A stretch of DNA of 34,007 bases from Campylobacterales bacterium (GTDB taxonomy: Bacteria > Campylobacterota > Campylobacteria > Campylobacterales > QNZT01). This document shows, one piece after another, positions 7,229 through 16,072 of this stretch (within the stretch, counting starts at the first letter, position 1; each line of letters opens with the position of its first letter). Location: the NCBI GenBank assembly GCA_027055005.1, contig JALUNR010000101.1, positions 1-34,007 of the forward strand, written 5' to 3'. The position numbers were made by a program, and so were the translations under genes. Below the pieces are notes generated by a model. The model was not told the DNA's origin. It saw only the letters and a list, made by a program, of their open reading frames with translations, and made no database searches.

Positions 7229-9889
7229 TTACTTTAACTCACCCCAATTATTCCCTATACTTACACTACATTTTAAAGGTATATCAAGTTCATAACAAGT
7301 TTGCATCAAGTTTTTTGCATATTTTGAAAAAGTTTCCACTTCATCATTTTTTACTTCAAATATCAACTCATCATGTATTTGTAAAAGCATTTTATTTTCA
7401 CTATTTTTTAACTCTTGATAAAACTTATTCATAGCTAACTTTATAAGATCAGCTGCACTTCCTTGAAATATAGTATTTACTGCTTCTCTCTCAAATGAAG
7501 CTTTCAAAAAAGAGTTTGCACTTTTATAATCAAAGTATCTTCTTCTTTTTAGTAGTGTTTCCACATAACCTTTTTCTTTACTTTTCTCTACTATGCTCTC
7601 AAGATAACTTTTTACAGTAGGAAATGATGCAAAATAACTCTCGATATACTCTTTAGCTTCTTTTGTACTAACTCCTATCGTATCAGCTAGTTTTCTACTT
7701 CCCATACCATACAAAAGTCCAAAATTTATACTCTTTGCAATACTCCTTTTATCTTTTGCATCGACCTCTCCAAAAATCTTTATAGCAGTTTCAAGATGTA
7801 TATCTTTATCTTCTTTAAAAGCCTCAACTAAAGCTTTATCTTTACTAAAATGTGCTAATAATCTTAACTCTATCTGTGAATAATCAAGACTTATAAGTTT
7901 ATACCCTTTCTTTGCCACAAAAGCATCTCTTATTTCTCTTCCCAGTTTTGTTCTAACTGGTATGTTTTGCAAGTTCGGATTTTTACTACTAAGTCTTCCT
8001 GTTGCAGTCCCTGTTTGTAAAAAAGAGGTATAGATACGATTTTGTTTATCCATCTTTGCTAGTTTTAAAAGTGGTTCTATATAAGTTGATCTTAGTTTAT
8101 AATTTTCACGATATTCTAAAATAGCTTCAATGACTGGATGTTCTCCTAAAAGTGAGTTTAAAACTTTTTCATCAGTAGAGTATCCACTCTTTGTTTTTTT
8201 ACCTTTCTTTAAAGAAAGTTTTTCAAAAAGGACTTCTCCTAATTGTTTTGTAGAATTTATGTTAAATTCACTATCAGTTAAATAATATATATTTTTTGTA
8301 AGTTCTTCTATTGTTTTGTTTGCTTTTTGTAAAAGTGTTTCCAAAAATTCACAATCAATCTTTATACCTTCATTTTCCATAGAAATAAGAGTATTTATAA
8401 AAGGAAACTCTACCTCTTTTGCCTCTTTTTTTAACTCTTCATCCAGTTTATCAGTAAGCAAAAAGTATAGTTTATAAGTCATCCAAGCATCTTCACTTGC
8501 ATAGAGTGAGGCAGCTTCAAGTTCCACTGAACTAAAATCTTCACCTTTTTTTACAACATCTTTGAACTTAACCATATCATAATCAAAAAATCTTTTTGCT
8601 AAGTTATCAAGTCCTACTGTTTTTGAACTTTCCATTAGCCAAGCTAGTATCATCGTATCGCCAAAGGGCTGATACTCTTCAAATCCAAAATTATGATATA
8701 AAATATTTAAGTCATACTTTAGATTTTGTCCTACGATATTAAACTCCAATAGCTTTTTTATCGCTTCTTTAGCATTTTCAAATGATACTTGATCACCTAC
8801 TCCCAAATAAAAGTGATTTATCGGTACATAATAAGCATAATTATCATCAAAACAAAAAGAAAAACCTACTATTTTAGCAAGTCTTGAGTTTAAGGAAGTT
8901 GTTTCAGTATCAAATGCAACTATTGCATCTTTTGAAATAGAATCAATCACTTCAAATAATTTTTCTTTTGTATTAAGAAGTATAGGTATAAACTTAGATT
9001 TGTTTTTAACTTTGTTGTTTTGCTCTTTTTCATAAGTTTTACTAGCACGAGATAACAAAGTTTTCATATCATACTTTTTTAACTCATCTTCTATACTAAG
9101 TATTGGATTTGATAGTGGAAATTTGTACTCTTCATAATCAATATCTTTTAACACATCATAATGAAGTGAAGCTAACTGATAACTTAAAAAAGCATTTTCT
9201 TTAGATGCAATAAGAAGTTTTTTTGTTCTTGGATTTGATACATTTTCAATATTTTCATATATGTTTTTTAAGCTTCCAAACTCACTTAAAAGTTTTTTTG
9301 CTCCCTTATCCCCAACCCCTTTAACTCCAGGAATATTATCAGCACTATCTCCTACTATTGCCAAATAATCCACTATCTGAGATGGTTTTACACCAAATTT
9401 TTTAATACACTCTTCTTCATTTATCTTCTTTTTTTTCATAGGATCATATACTAAAACTTTATCATCATCTATAAGTTGATAAAGATCTTTATCACTTGAA
9501 ACAACTTGAACTTTTATCCCTTTTTCCTTTGCATCATTGGCTACTGTTGCTATAATATCATCAGCTTCATATCCACCTACTTCTATCGCCTTAAATCCCA
9601 TCTTTTTTATCCACTCTATCGCAACTGGTAGTTGAGTGAGCAAATCATCTGGTGGGGCTTGTCTATTTGCTTTATAATTTTCATCAAGCTCTTTTCTTTT
9701 TGTTTTTTCTTTAGAATCAAGTGCAAAAAGAAGATAATCGGTAGGATGTTCTTTATTTATTGAAGCTATAAAATTTATAAAACCAGTCAAAAGTCCTGTT
9801 GGAAATCCATCTTTACTTTTAAGATATGGAAGAGCATAATATTGCCTAAAAAAAAATCCAAATGTATCTATGATTGTTAATGTTTTCAA
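7229..9889 (-). CDS. polA: DNA polymerase I
   Basis: This 886-residue enzyme has all three family domains. The 5' nuclease (about 1-290) shows RQ in NYKANRQAPP and acidic metal ligands such as EADD at 108-111 and SSDKD at 131-135. The 3'-5' proofreading exonuclease shows motif I with D327/E329, motif II with D393 and motif III with Y463/D467. The polymerase shows motif A LDYSQIELR with D669, motif B RSIAKSINFGLLYG with K719 and Y727, and motif C QIHDE with H839/D840. It fills gaps and removes RNA primers during lagging-strand synthesis and repair. The start is TTG at 9889-9887, overlapping the preceding gene's TGA (TTGA). No ATG near the N-terminus would keep the conserved LTIIDTFGFFFR start of the nuclease domain. 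Confidence 0.96.
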   Translation of the reverse strand: MKTLTIIDTFGFFFRQYYALPYLKSKDGFPTGLLTGFINFIASINKEHPTDYLLFALDSKEKTKRKELDENYKANRQAPPDDLLTQLPVAIEWIKKMGFKAIEVGGYEADDIIATVANDAKEKGIKVQVVSSDKDLYQLIDDDKVLVYDPMKKKKINEEECIKKFGVKPSQIVDYLAIVGDSADNIPGVKGVGDKGAKKLLSEFGSLKNIYENIENVSNPRTKKLLIASKENAFLSYQLASLHYDVLKDIDYEEYKFPLSNPILSIEDELKKYDMKTLLSRASKTYEKEQNNKVKNKSKFIPILLNTKEKLFEVIDSISKDAIVAFDTETTSLNSRLAKIVGFSFCFDDNYAYYVPINHFYLGVGDQVSFENAKEAIKKLLEFNIVGQNLKYDLNILYHNFGFEEYQPFGDTMILAWLMESSKTVGLDNLAKRFFDYDMVKFKDVVKKGEDFSSVELEAASLYASEDAWMTYKLYFLLTDKLDEELKKEAKEVEFPFINTLISMENEGIKIDCEFLETLLQKANKTIEELTKNIYYLTDSEFNINSTKQLGEVLFEKLSLKKGKKTKSGYSTDEKVLNSLLGEHPVIEAILEYRENYKLRSTYIEPLLKLAKMDKQNRIYTSFLQTGTATGRLSSKNPNLQNIPVRTKLGREIRDAFVAKKGYKLISLDYSQIELRLLAHFSKDKALVEAFKEDKDIHLETAIKIFGEVDAKDKRSIAKSINFGLLYGMGSRKLADTIGVSTKEAKEYIESYFASFPTVKSYLESIVEKSKEKGYVETLLKRRRYFDYKSANSFLKASFEREAVNTIFQGSAADLIKLAMNKFYQELKNSENKMLLQIHDELIFEVKNDEVETFSKYAKNLMQTCYELDIPLKCSVSIGNNWGELK

Positions 9890-10164
9890 CTTTTATTTTC
9901 CTTTAAAACTTTATCAAATGTATCAAATTTATCTATCAAGTAACCACTCTCTCCAACAAGTAGTAAGTACTCTTTATTTTTATATTTTATGATTGTCACT
10001 CTATTTTTACTATCAAGTGGTTTTTGTGCTATGATTTTTATATCTTCATTTTTTTTAATATCTATAAAATTTTTTTTGATTAAATAACTTTTTAGCCAAA
10101 ACAAAAAAGCAACTATCGCACCTAAAGCAAGAAGCATTTTTATATATGCAAAAGAGTACTCCAT
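9886..10164 (-). CDS. fliO: FliO-like flagellar export component
   Basis: This small protein has one N-terminal membrane segment (about residues 7-24; MLLALGAIVAFLFWL), then a basic stretch (KSYLIKKNF) and a small beta domain (IKIIAQKPLDSKNRVTIIKY, then KEYLLLVGESGYLI). That arrangement matches FliO, which helps assemble the FliP-FliQ-FliR gate of the flagellar type III export apparatus at the inner membrane. Its position directly after fliN supports this. The start is uncertain. The ATG at 10164 begins two bases after the fliN stop and has AAGAAGAG about 11 bases upstream. A GTG at 10173 would add three residues but leaves only 2 bases to the same purine run. I prefer the ATG (92 residues). 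Confidence 0.65.
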   Translation of the reverse strand: MEYSFAYIKMLLALGAIVAFLFWLKSYLIKKNFIDIKKNEDIKIIAQKPLDSKNRVTIIKYKNKEYLLLVGESGYLIDKFDTFDKVLKENKS

Positions 10165-10166
10165 AT

Positions 10167-10469
10167 CTACCACAACTCTTCTTTTTTGAAGTATTGTATA
10201 AGTGTATCTGAATCTAGTATTTCATTTATTCTAACTGCTAGATTTTCTTCAAAAACTATAACTTCACCTTTCCCAACTATCTTTTTATTTATATATAGTT
10301 CTATACTTTCACCAGCTGGTTTTTCAAGATTTATAACTGAACCTTTCTTTAGTTTCATAAAGTCTTTTACACTCATAGATATAGAGCCTAACTCACTTAC
10401 AAGTTCAACTCCAATATCAGTTAACTTATCATAGTTTATGGGGTACTTTTTCATATCCTCTTCACTCAT
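10167..10469 (-). CDS. fliN: Flagellar motor switch protein FliN
   Basis: This 100-residue protein is almost entirely a SpoA/FliN domain: an N-terminal helix with DKLTDIGVELVSELGSISMS, then the core KLKKGSVINLEKPAGESIEL, YINKKIVGKGEVIVFEENLA and VRINEILDS. FliN forms the lower C-ring of the flagellar motor, binding FliM and FliH for switching and export. It is shorter than the E. coli protein (137 residues) but normal for a minimal FliN. A strong AAGGAG lies 7 bases before the ATG. An extended -10 box is visible upstream, so this gene may start its own transcript into fliO and polA. Confidence 0.9.
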   Translation of the reverse strand: MSEEDMKKYPINYDKLTDIGVELVSELGSISMSVKDFMKLKKGSVINLEKPAGESIELYINKKIVGKGEVIVFEENLAVRINEILDSDTLIQYFKKEELW

Positions 10470-10501
10470 ATAGACTCCTTGTTGGTATAAAAGAGGATTC
10501 T

Positions 10502-10510
10502 ATTCTAGCA
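10502..10510 (-). promoter_or_regulatory. Possible extended -10 promoter of fliN
   Basis: On the minus strand this reads TGCTAGAAT, 33 bases before the fliN ATG, in the 51-bp gap after the rhodanese stop. It implies a leader of about 26 bases carrying the AAGGAG site. It looks like a sigma-70 form rather than a sigma-54 or sigma-28 flagellar promoter. Confidence 0.4.
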
Positions 10511-10520
10511 AATAATTTAT

Positions 10521-10907
10521 TTACAATTCATTTGGAATAGGAGCATTAGAAATTTTTTCTCCGAAATATGAAAGTATTCCATGGGAGAGATGAGATATAT
10601 TTTTATATCCCATATTATTTAGCGCATACATCACTTGACCTGTTCTATTTCCAGTTCTACAATAAAGCACAACTTTTTCATCTTTTAACTCTTCAAATTT
10701 ATTTATATGATTTCCAATAACTGAAGTTGGAACAAGTAGATCAGTTCCTACAATAGATGCATCATTGTACTCATAAACCTCTCTTATATCCATCAATATA
10801 AACTCTATATCTCCAGCTTTTCTAGCTTCTAACAAAGTTTGTAAAACCTCAGATGAAATCTCTGGGTTTTCTATCATTTGTTCCAATTCTTCTTTACTAT
10901 AAGACAT
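10521..10907 (-). CDS. Rhodanese-like domain protein
   Basis: This 128-residue single-domain rhodanese has the entry motif DIREVYEYNDASI at 40-52 and the active-site loop with C83 in YCRTGNRTG. It lacks a signal peptide, so it is probably cytoplasmic. Rhodaneses carry sulfur as a persulfide on this cysteine; the acceptor here is unknown. It lies 36 bp downstream of the hlyD-type gene and has a good AGGAG ribosome-binding site. A TATAAT directly after the hlyD stop could give it a separate promoter. Nothing in the sequence ties it to secretion, so co-location with the exporter may be incidental. Confidence 0.88.
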   Translation of the reverse strand: MSYSKEELEQMIENPEISSEVLQTLLEARKAGDIEFILMDIREVYEYNDASIVGTDLLVPTSVIGNHINKFEELKDEKVVLYCRTGNRTGQVMYALNNMGYKNISHLSHGILSYFGEKISNAPIPNEL

Positions 10908-10937
10908 TATTATATCTCCTGTTATTTTTTTATAAAG

Positions 10938-10943
10938 ATTATA
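10938..10943 (-). promoter_or_regulatory. Possible -10 box (TATAAT) upstream of the rhodanese gene
   Basis: A perfect TATAAT on the minus strand immediately follows the TAA of the HlyD-type gene, 30 bases before the rhodanese ATG. No -35 box is evident. In AT-rich DNA a hexamer match can arise by chance, so confidence is limited. Confidence 0.3.
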
Positions 10944-12176
10944 TTATTTTTCTGTAAAAGCATGCTTAGTTACATTTATAAACGGTTGCAATAAATACTC
11001 CATAATAGTTCTTTTGCCAGTTAAAATATTTATATTTGCTACCATTCCAGGAACTATAAGCTTATTTGGAGCAAACTCATAGTGATTTGCTTTTACTTTT
11101 ACTAAATAGTACATTTTATTATCTCTACTTGTAAAACTATCGGGACTTAGAGATATAACTTTACCTTTTATCATACCGTATTTTGCATAGTTATAGGCAG
11201 TTATTGATATAGAAACATTTTGATTTACCCATACTTTTGCTATATCTTTTGTATTTATTTTTGCTTCTATGACAAGTGAATCATCGATAGGAGTTATCTC
11301 TGCTAATCTATCTCCTGCTTTTATTATTCCTCCCATAGTATGGAAGTAAAGTTTTTTAACTATACCATCAACGGGAGAAAGTACTACTTTTCTTTTCTCT
11401 CTATCTTCATCTGCTTCACTTTTTTGTTCTAACTTTTGGATTTTTAGATTTACATCATCTAACTCTTTTAACCATTTTGATTTTACTTCACTTTTATTTG
11501 TATTTACTTTTGTATTAGCTTCTAAAATCTTTTGTTTTAGTATTCCAATAGATGATTTTGAATCAGCTACTTGAGTATATAAGTTTTGTTTTTTTGCAAG
11601 TTCAGATAAATATTGTTGTTTTGAAGCAGCTCCATTTCTTCTAAGTTTATTTATTATATTTAGTTTTTCATTTGCTATTTTAAGTTCTGATTGTAAATTT
11701 ACTAATTTTTGTTCTTTTTTTCTTTTTTCTAACTTATTTTGATAGAGTTTATTTTCTAATATAGTCTTTTTCTCTTTATATTGTTTCATTTCATTGTTAA
11801 AAATTTCTATTTGATCTTTTACTATTCTTTTAGTCATCAGTTTTGGTGAAAACTTCAACTCTTTTTCAAAGTTTATTTGTGCTTCTAATCGTCTTTTTTT
11901 GATTTTGTAAGAAAACAAATCTATCTCTTTTACTTTGAGATCAGATTGTGAAAAAGCATTTTTTAGTCTATATATAGGAGATCCTTTTTTAACCTTTTCA
12001 CCCTCTTTTACATATATCTTATCTATTATACCACCTTCTAAATGTTGTATAATTTTTGTCTGAGATGATGGAATAACTTTTCCATTTCCTCTAACAACTT
12101 CATCTATTTTAGCATAGTATGCCCATACCAAAAAAGTAGTTACCATAGCTATGATAAGATATACAGTTTTTTTCAT
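10944..12176 (-). CDS. Type I secretion membrane fusion protein (HlyD/LapC family)
   Basis: This 410-residue periplasmic adaptor links the ABC exporter to an outer-membrane TolC-like channel. It has a short cytoplasmic N-tail and one membrane segment (about 5-21). The first half of the split lipoyl-like domain follows (VIPSSQTKIIQHLEGGIIDK at 34-53, then YVKEGEKVKKG). A long coiled-coil hairpin spans about 85-260, with KLRRNGAASKQQYLSE at its tip. The second lipoyl half is LSPVDGIVKKLYFHTMGGII (266-285). The beta-barrel end closes with VPGMVANINILTGKRTIMEY, the usual end of this family. It starts 6 bp after the ABC gene with an AAAGG site. The cargo is almost certainly the giant RTX protein two genes upstream. 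Confidence 0.93.
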   Translation of the reverse strand: MKKTVYLIIAMVTTFLVWAYYAKIDEVVRGNGKVIPSSQTKIIQHLEGGIIDKIYVKEGEKVKKGSPIYRLKNAFSQSDLKVKEIDLFSYKIKKRRLEAQINFEKELKFSPKLMTKRIVKDQIEIFNNEMKQYKEKKTILENKLYQNKLEKRKKEQKLVNLQSELKIANEKLNIINKLRRNGAASKQQYLSELAKKQNLYTQVADSKSSIGILKQKILEANTKVNTNKSEVKSKWLKELDDVNLKIQKLEQKSEADEDREKRKVVLSPVDGIVKKLYFHTMGGIIKAGDRLAEITPIDDSLVIEAKINTKDIAKVWVNQNVSISITAYNYAKYGMIKGKVISLSPDSFTSRDNKMYYLVKVKANHYEFAPNKLIVPGMVANINILTGKRTIMEYLLQPFINVTKHAFTEK

Positions 12177-12182
12177 ACTTTT

Positions 12183-14300
12183 TTACCTTTTACTACTAAG
12201 AAGTTTTAATACATCTTCTTTTTTACCATCTGCTATAATTTTTCCTTTGTCTATCAAAATAACTCTATCTACTAATTCAAGGGCAGCAAATCTATGTGTT
12301 ATAACTATCAAAGTTTTTTTATCAATAGAACTGTTTAAATGCTCAACCAACCTTTTTTCTAGTCCAACATCAAGTCCTGTGGTTGGCTCATCAAGTATCA
12401 AAATAGGTGATTTGTTTAACAAAGCCCTTGCTAATCCTACTAAATGCCTTTGTCCAACAGATAGATTTTCTCCTCTTTCACCTACATCAAGTGAATGAGA
12501 ATCACTACTTCTTTTTACTAAATCCATCAAACCTGTTTTTTCTAAAAGTTGTGTCATCTCTTGTTTTGATATAACATGAGATAACTCTATATTTTCTTTT
12601 AAAGTACCACTAAAAAGATATGGTTCTTGTGGCATCAAAGATATATTGGTTCTTAATTCTACTGGATGAAGTAAAGATATATCTTGATTATCAAGATATA
12701 CTCTTCCTTCACTTGGATGATAAATACCTGTTAAGAGTTTTTGTATAGTAGTCTTTCCTGCACCAGTTTGCCCTACTATACCTACTCTTTCACCTGGATT
12801 TATCAAAAAAGAGATATTATCTATGGTTTTTGCTTTTTTATTTGGATGTACAAAAGATACATTTTCAAACTCTATTCTTCCCTTTGCTTTACCTACACCT
12901 ACCTCTATGTGTTTTTCCTCTTCAGTTGGAAGATTCCAGTATTTACTCAAACTTTCTAAAGATTCTTTTATTTGTTTATATCTTAGTATAAGATTTGAAA
13001 ATTGCATCACTGGGACCATAGCCCTACCTGATAACATAGTTATAGCTATAAGTCCACCAACACTTAAAGTTCCATTATGAATACAAAAAATTCCAGCTAT
13101 TATAGTTGCTATTGATATAGCTTGAACTAGATTTTGGGATATAAAAGCACTTATGCCATTTAACATAGCCATATTTTTTTGTATATTATGATAATAGTTT
13201 AATACTCTTGTCCATTTAAAAAGTCTTTGTGGAAGTGCATTTGCCAATCTTATAGCTTCATCTCCTTGTATTTGTTCTACCAAATATCCTTGTCTTGATT
13301 GAGTTTCTTCAAAACTTTTTTTATGTAGTTTTGCGATGGGATACTGCATAATAAAGTTAAATCCAAGTGCTAAAGTAGCTCCTACAACTGGAACTATTGC
13401 CATATTATGATTTATGATAAATATAACTGAGATTGCTAAAAAGAAAAATGGTAAATCCATCAACTGAGGAATTTTGTTTGCAAAAAAATCTTTTACAGCT
13501 GATAGTTCACGAAAAAGATTTACTTTTGTTCCTACCATATATCTATCATACTCTTTATGTACAGTTAAAATTTTTCTAAAAAGTTCTTCTTCCAAATGAT
13601 GAGATATCCTTATAGAAGCTTTTTCTAAAATACTAACTCTATATGCTTTTAAAATCGTATCAAAAACTAAAACTATCGCTACACCAAAAGTCAAAACATA
13701 TAGTGAATCAATAGCAAAATTTGGTACTATGGAGTTATAAACTATTCTTGAATACAAAGGGAATGCCAGTCCAAAGAGATTTATAAAAATACTTATAAAT
13801 CCAACTTCTAAAAAACTTTTATACTCTTTAAAAACTACTTTATAAAACCATGATTTACTATTTTTATCTTTTACTTTCAGAGTTTTATTTATCTCTTTAT
13901 TTTTTTCAAAAGTTATAATTTTGTTAAACCTTTTTACTGCCTTTAGAGATGCTTTTTGTCTTTTAGAGTAGTAACCTTGACTTATCTCAAAAATCTCTCC
14001 TTTTTTTTCAAACAAAACAATAGCATGTAAATTTTCATCTATTGCAATACAAGGGAAATGATGATTTTGAAGTTTTTTAGGATCAATAGTTTGGATATTT
14101 GTCTTTAAAGATAATCTTTTGCTTATCTCTTTTACCTCATCTTCATCAAATAAATCTAAACTTTTAAAAGCCATCTTTTCTAAAGTAGATAATTCTACCT
14201 TTCCATAAAAAAACTCTAGTATTGTTTGGTAAGATTCTAACAAAGGATTTGTTTTTAACTTTTGAAGTGCATCTTGCTCTTGTGTTGCTTCTTGTGTCAT
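12183..14300 (-). CDS. Type I secretion ABC transporter with degenerate C39-like domain (HlyB/LapB/LssB type)
   Basis: This 705-residue exporter has three parts. Residues about 15-130 form a C39 peptidase-like domain lacking the catalytic Cys-His pair, as in RTX exporters that bind the cargo but do not cleave it. The six-helix transmembrane domain covers roughly 160-440. The ATPase has Walker A GQTGAGKTT at 510-518, Q-loop Q558, signature LSVGQ at 613-617 (Val for the usual Gly), Walker B ILILDEP from 633 and H-loop H669. It sits at the inner membrane and drives ATP-dependent export of unfolded RTX cargo. It starts 2 bp after the TPR gene, with AAAGG 6 bases before the ATG. The neighbouring HlyD-type gene completes the inner-membrane part of the system. 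Confidence 0.94.
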   Translation of the reverse strand: MTQEATQEQDALQKLKTNPLLESYQTILEFFYGKVELSTLEKMAFKSLDLFDEDEVKEISKRLSLKTNIQTIDPKKLQNHHFPCIAIDENLHAIVLFEKKGEIFEISQGYYSKRQKASLKAVKRFNKIITFEKNKEINKTLKVKDKNSKSWFYKVVFKEYKSFLEVGFISIFINLFGLAFPLYSRIVYNSIVPNFAIDSLYVLTFGVAIVLVFDTILKAYRVSILEKASIRISHHLEEELFRKILTVHKEYDRYMVGTKVNLFRELSAVKDFFANKIPQLMDLPFFFLAISVIFIINHNMAIVPVVGATLALGFNFIMQYPIAKLHKKSFEETQSRQGYLVEQIQGDEAIRLANALPQRLFKWTRVLNYYHNIQKNMAMLNGISAFISQNLVQAISIATIIAGIFCIHNGTLSVGGLIAITMLSGRAMVPVMQFSNLILRYKQIKESLESLSKYWNLPTEEEKHIEVGVGKAKGRIEFENVSFVHPNKKAKTIDNISFLINPGERVGIVGQTGAGKTTIQKLLTGIYHPSEGRVYLDNQDISLLHPVELRTNISLMPQEPYLFSGTLKENIELSHVISKQEMTQLLEKTGLMDLVKRSSDSHSLDVGERGENLSVGQRHLVGLARALLNKSPILILDEPTTGLDVGLEKRLVEHLNSSIDKKTLIVITHRFAALELVDRVILIDKGKIIADGKKEDVLKLLSSKR

Positions 14301-14302
14301 AT

Positions 14303-16009
14303 CTAACCTTTATCTATCTTTGTTTTGTATTTAAAACTTAGTTTATCTACGATAGAGTCAAAAACACTATCCCATTTTTGAAAGCTTTTTTGACGAAATA
14401 ACTTCATATTTGGATATAGATAAGAAACTCTATCTTTATATCTATATCTCCAATCTGGTACTTTTTGCAACGGTACCCAAGTCTCTTTTCCTAAAGCACC
14501 ACTTAGGTGAGCTACTGAAGTATCACTAGAAATCACCAAGTCTAACTGTTCTATCAAAGATGCTGTTTTTGAAAAATCACTCAACTTATCTGTCATATCT
14601 ATTATTTTTTCTTCAAACCCATACTCACATATTTGTTTAGAATCCTCTCCAACTTGTAAAGAGTAAATAACAAACTTATCATTAAGTATTATCGGCTTAA
14701 AATAGTTTAACTTAAATACTTTTCCATCATAACTCTCTCCAGTATTACTAGCTCCCCAGCAAATCCCTATATATACTTTATCTTTATCTTTTTTTATTTG
14801 CATCAGAGTCTCTTTTTTTGCAAAAAGATATGGTTTTGTTTTGTATGGTATATCTTCTAAAGTATTGACTTCATATAGATATGGAAGTGAAAGCATAGAT
14901 ATTTGGTAGTCAAACTTAGGAGTTTTTTCACTCTCTCTTGCATAAAAAATATCCACATTTTTTAGCGAATTTTCAAAAAGGGTTTTTAACTCATCTCTGC
15001 ATTGAAGTATCACTTGTGAACCAAATCTTTCTGTGAAACTCTCTACAAATCTAGCAAATTGGATACTATCACCAAATCCTTGTTCAGTATGAATAAGAAC
15101 CTTTTTATTTTTTAAATTTAAACCTTTTCGTACTTTTGGTGTCTTAAAAATATCTTTATATTTTGATATATGGCTTTTCATCTGTGGCTTTATAAATCTC
15201 CACTCATACTCTCTAAAACCATTTTTAAAATCACCTAACATCAAATATGTAGTAGCTAAGTCAAAATGAGCATTTACAAAATTTGCATCGAGTTCTATCG
15301 CTTTTTTATAGCATTTTATTGCTTCACCAAATCTTCCAATATGTTTAAGTGAATTTGCTAAATTTGCATAAGAATTTGCCCCAAATGGATCTAATTTTAT
15401 AGATTTTTTATGTAAAATAATAGCATCTTTGTATTTATAAATATTGTTATAAACATTTCCAAGATTTGTATAAGCTCCTGAGCTTTTTGGAGAATTTTTT
15501 ATTGAAATTTTATGAAATTTTTCAGCCTTTTCATACATTTTTAGCTTTGAGTAACAAGAACCTATGTTTGAGTAAAGTTCAAAATAGTCAGTTTTTAACT
15601 TTAAAGCTTCTTGGAAAATCAAAATAGCTTTATTGTATTGTTGAAGTTTATAAAATACTCCACCAAGGTTATTTAATGCTTTTAAATGTTTTGGATTTTT
15701 CAGTAAACAATCTTTATAGGCAGATACAGCTTCTTTAAGTCTTTGTATCTCTTCAAAAGTTATACCTACATTGTAGTAAATTTCACAATTATTTGGAGTT
15801 TGTAAAATAGCTTGTTTATAAACAATCAAAGCTTCTTTATATCTTTTTAGATTTCTTAGACTATTTGCTAAAGCTAATTTATACTCTACTTTTTTATATT
15901 TTCTCATTAGATGAGAAAAGTATTTTAAAGCCTCTTTATACTCTCTTTTGTTGTAAAGATAAACAGCTTTTTTAAAGAGTTCATTTTCGATATTTACTAC
16001 CTTTGACAA
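14303..16009 (-). CDS. TPR-repeat protein with a glycosyltransferase-like C-terminal domain
   Basis: This 568-residue protein has no signal peptide. Residues about 8-270 are seven or so tetratricopeptide repeats (for example YNVGITFEEIQRLKEAVSAY, ALNNLGGVFYKLQQYNKAIL and SYANLANSLKHIGRFGEAIK). Residues about 300-560 resemble the GT-B fold of heptosyltransferase-like (GT9) enzymes, seen in TEQGFGDSIQFARFVESF, YIGICWGASNTG, and the donor-site segment SSDTSVAHLSGALGKETWVP followed by LQKVPDWRYR. Such TPR-glycosyltransferases often lie beside large secreted proteins; sugar transfer to the giant RTX protein is an inference. The start is TTG at 16009-16007 with a very strong GAGGAGGAG ribosome-binding site. 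Confidence 0.85.
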   Translation of the reverse strand: MSKVVNIENELFKKAVYLYNKREYKEALKYFSHLMRKYKKVEYKLALANSLRNLKRYKEALIVYKQAILQTPNNCEIYYNVGITFEEIQRLKEAVSAYKDCLLKNPKHLKALNNLGGVFYKLQQYNKAILIFQEALKLKTDYFELYSNIGSCYSKLKMYEKAEKFHKISIKNSPKSSGAYTNLGNVYNNIYKYKDAIILHKKSIKLDPFGANSYANLANSLKHIGRFGEAIKCYKKAIELDANFVNAHFDLATTYLMLGDFKNGFREYEWRFIKPQMKSHISKYKDIFKTPKVRKGLNLKNKKVLIHTEQGFGDSIQFARFVESFTERFGSQVILQCRDELKTLFENSLKNVDIFYARESEKTPKFDYQISMLSLPYLYEVNTLEDIPYKTKPYLFAKKETLMQIKKDKDKVYIGICWGASNTGESYDGKVFKLNYFKPIILNDKFVIYSLQVGEDSKQICEYGFEEKIIDMTDKLSDFSKTASLIEQLDLVISSDTSVAHLSGALGKETWVPLQKVPDWRYRYKDRVSYLYPNMKLFRQKSFQKWDSVFDSIVDKLSFKYKTKIDKG

Positions 16010-16072
16010 AATCTCCTCCTCAAGTTATTTACTTGGTACGGTGATAAGATAGCAAATATCGTTCCTATTATA
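16010..16072 (-). promoter_or_regulatory. Intergenic region with a candidate promoter and strong ribosome-binding site for the TPR-ABC-HlyD genes
   Basis: A perfect TATAAT lies at 16072-16067 on the minus strand, touching the TAA of the giant gene. GAGGAGGAG lies just upstream of the TTG start of the TPR gene. The leader would be about 50 bases. A small inverted repeat (GATA-TTTGC-TATC) lies between them but is too weak to be called a terminator. The exporter genes may therefore be transcribed both from here and by read-through from the giant gene. Confidence 0.35.

Noticed and set aside
10521..10907. Rhodanese as a dedicated part of the type I secretion system
   Set aside because: Only proximity supports it; it has good independent expression signals and no family link to RTX export, so I list it as a neighbour only.
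12151..13080. Plus-strand ORFs opposite the ABC transporter
   Set aside because: They overlap a clearly conserved minus-strand gene and encode no recognisable domain.
16020..16060. Rho-independent terminator after the giant gene
   Set aside because: The only inverted repeat (GATA-TTTGC-TATC) has a 4-bp AT-rich stem and no T run after it.
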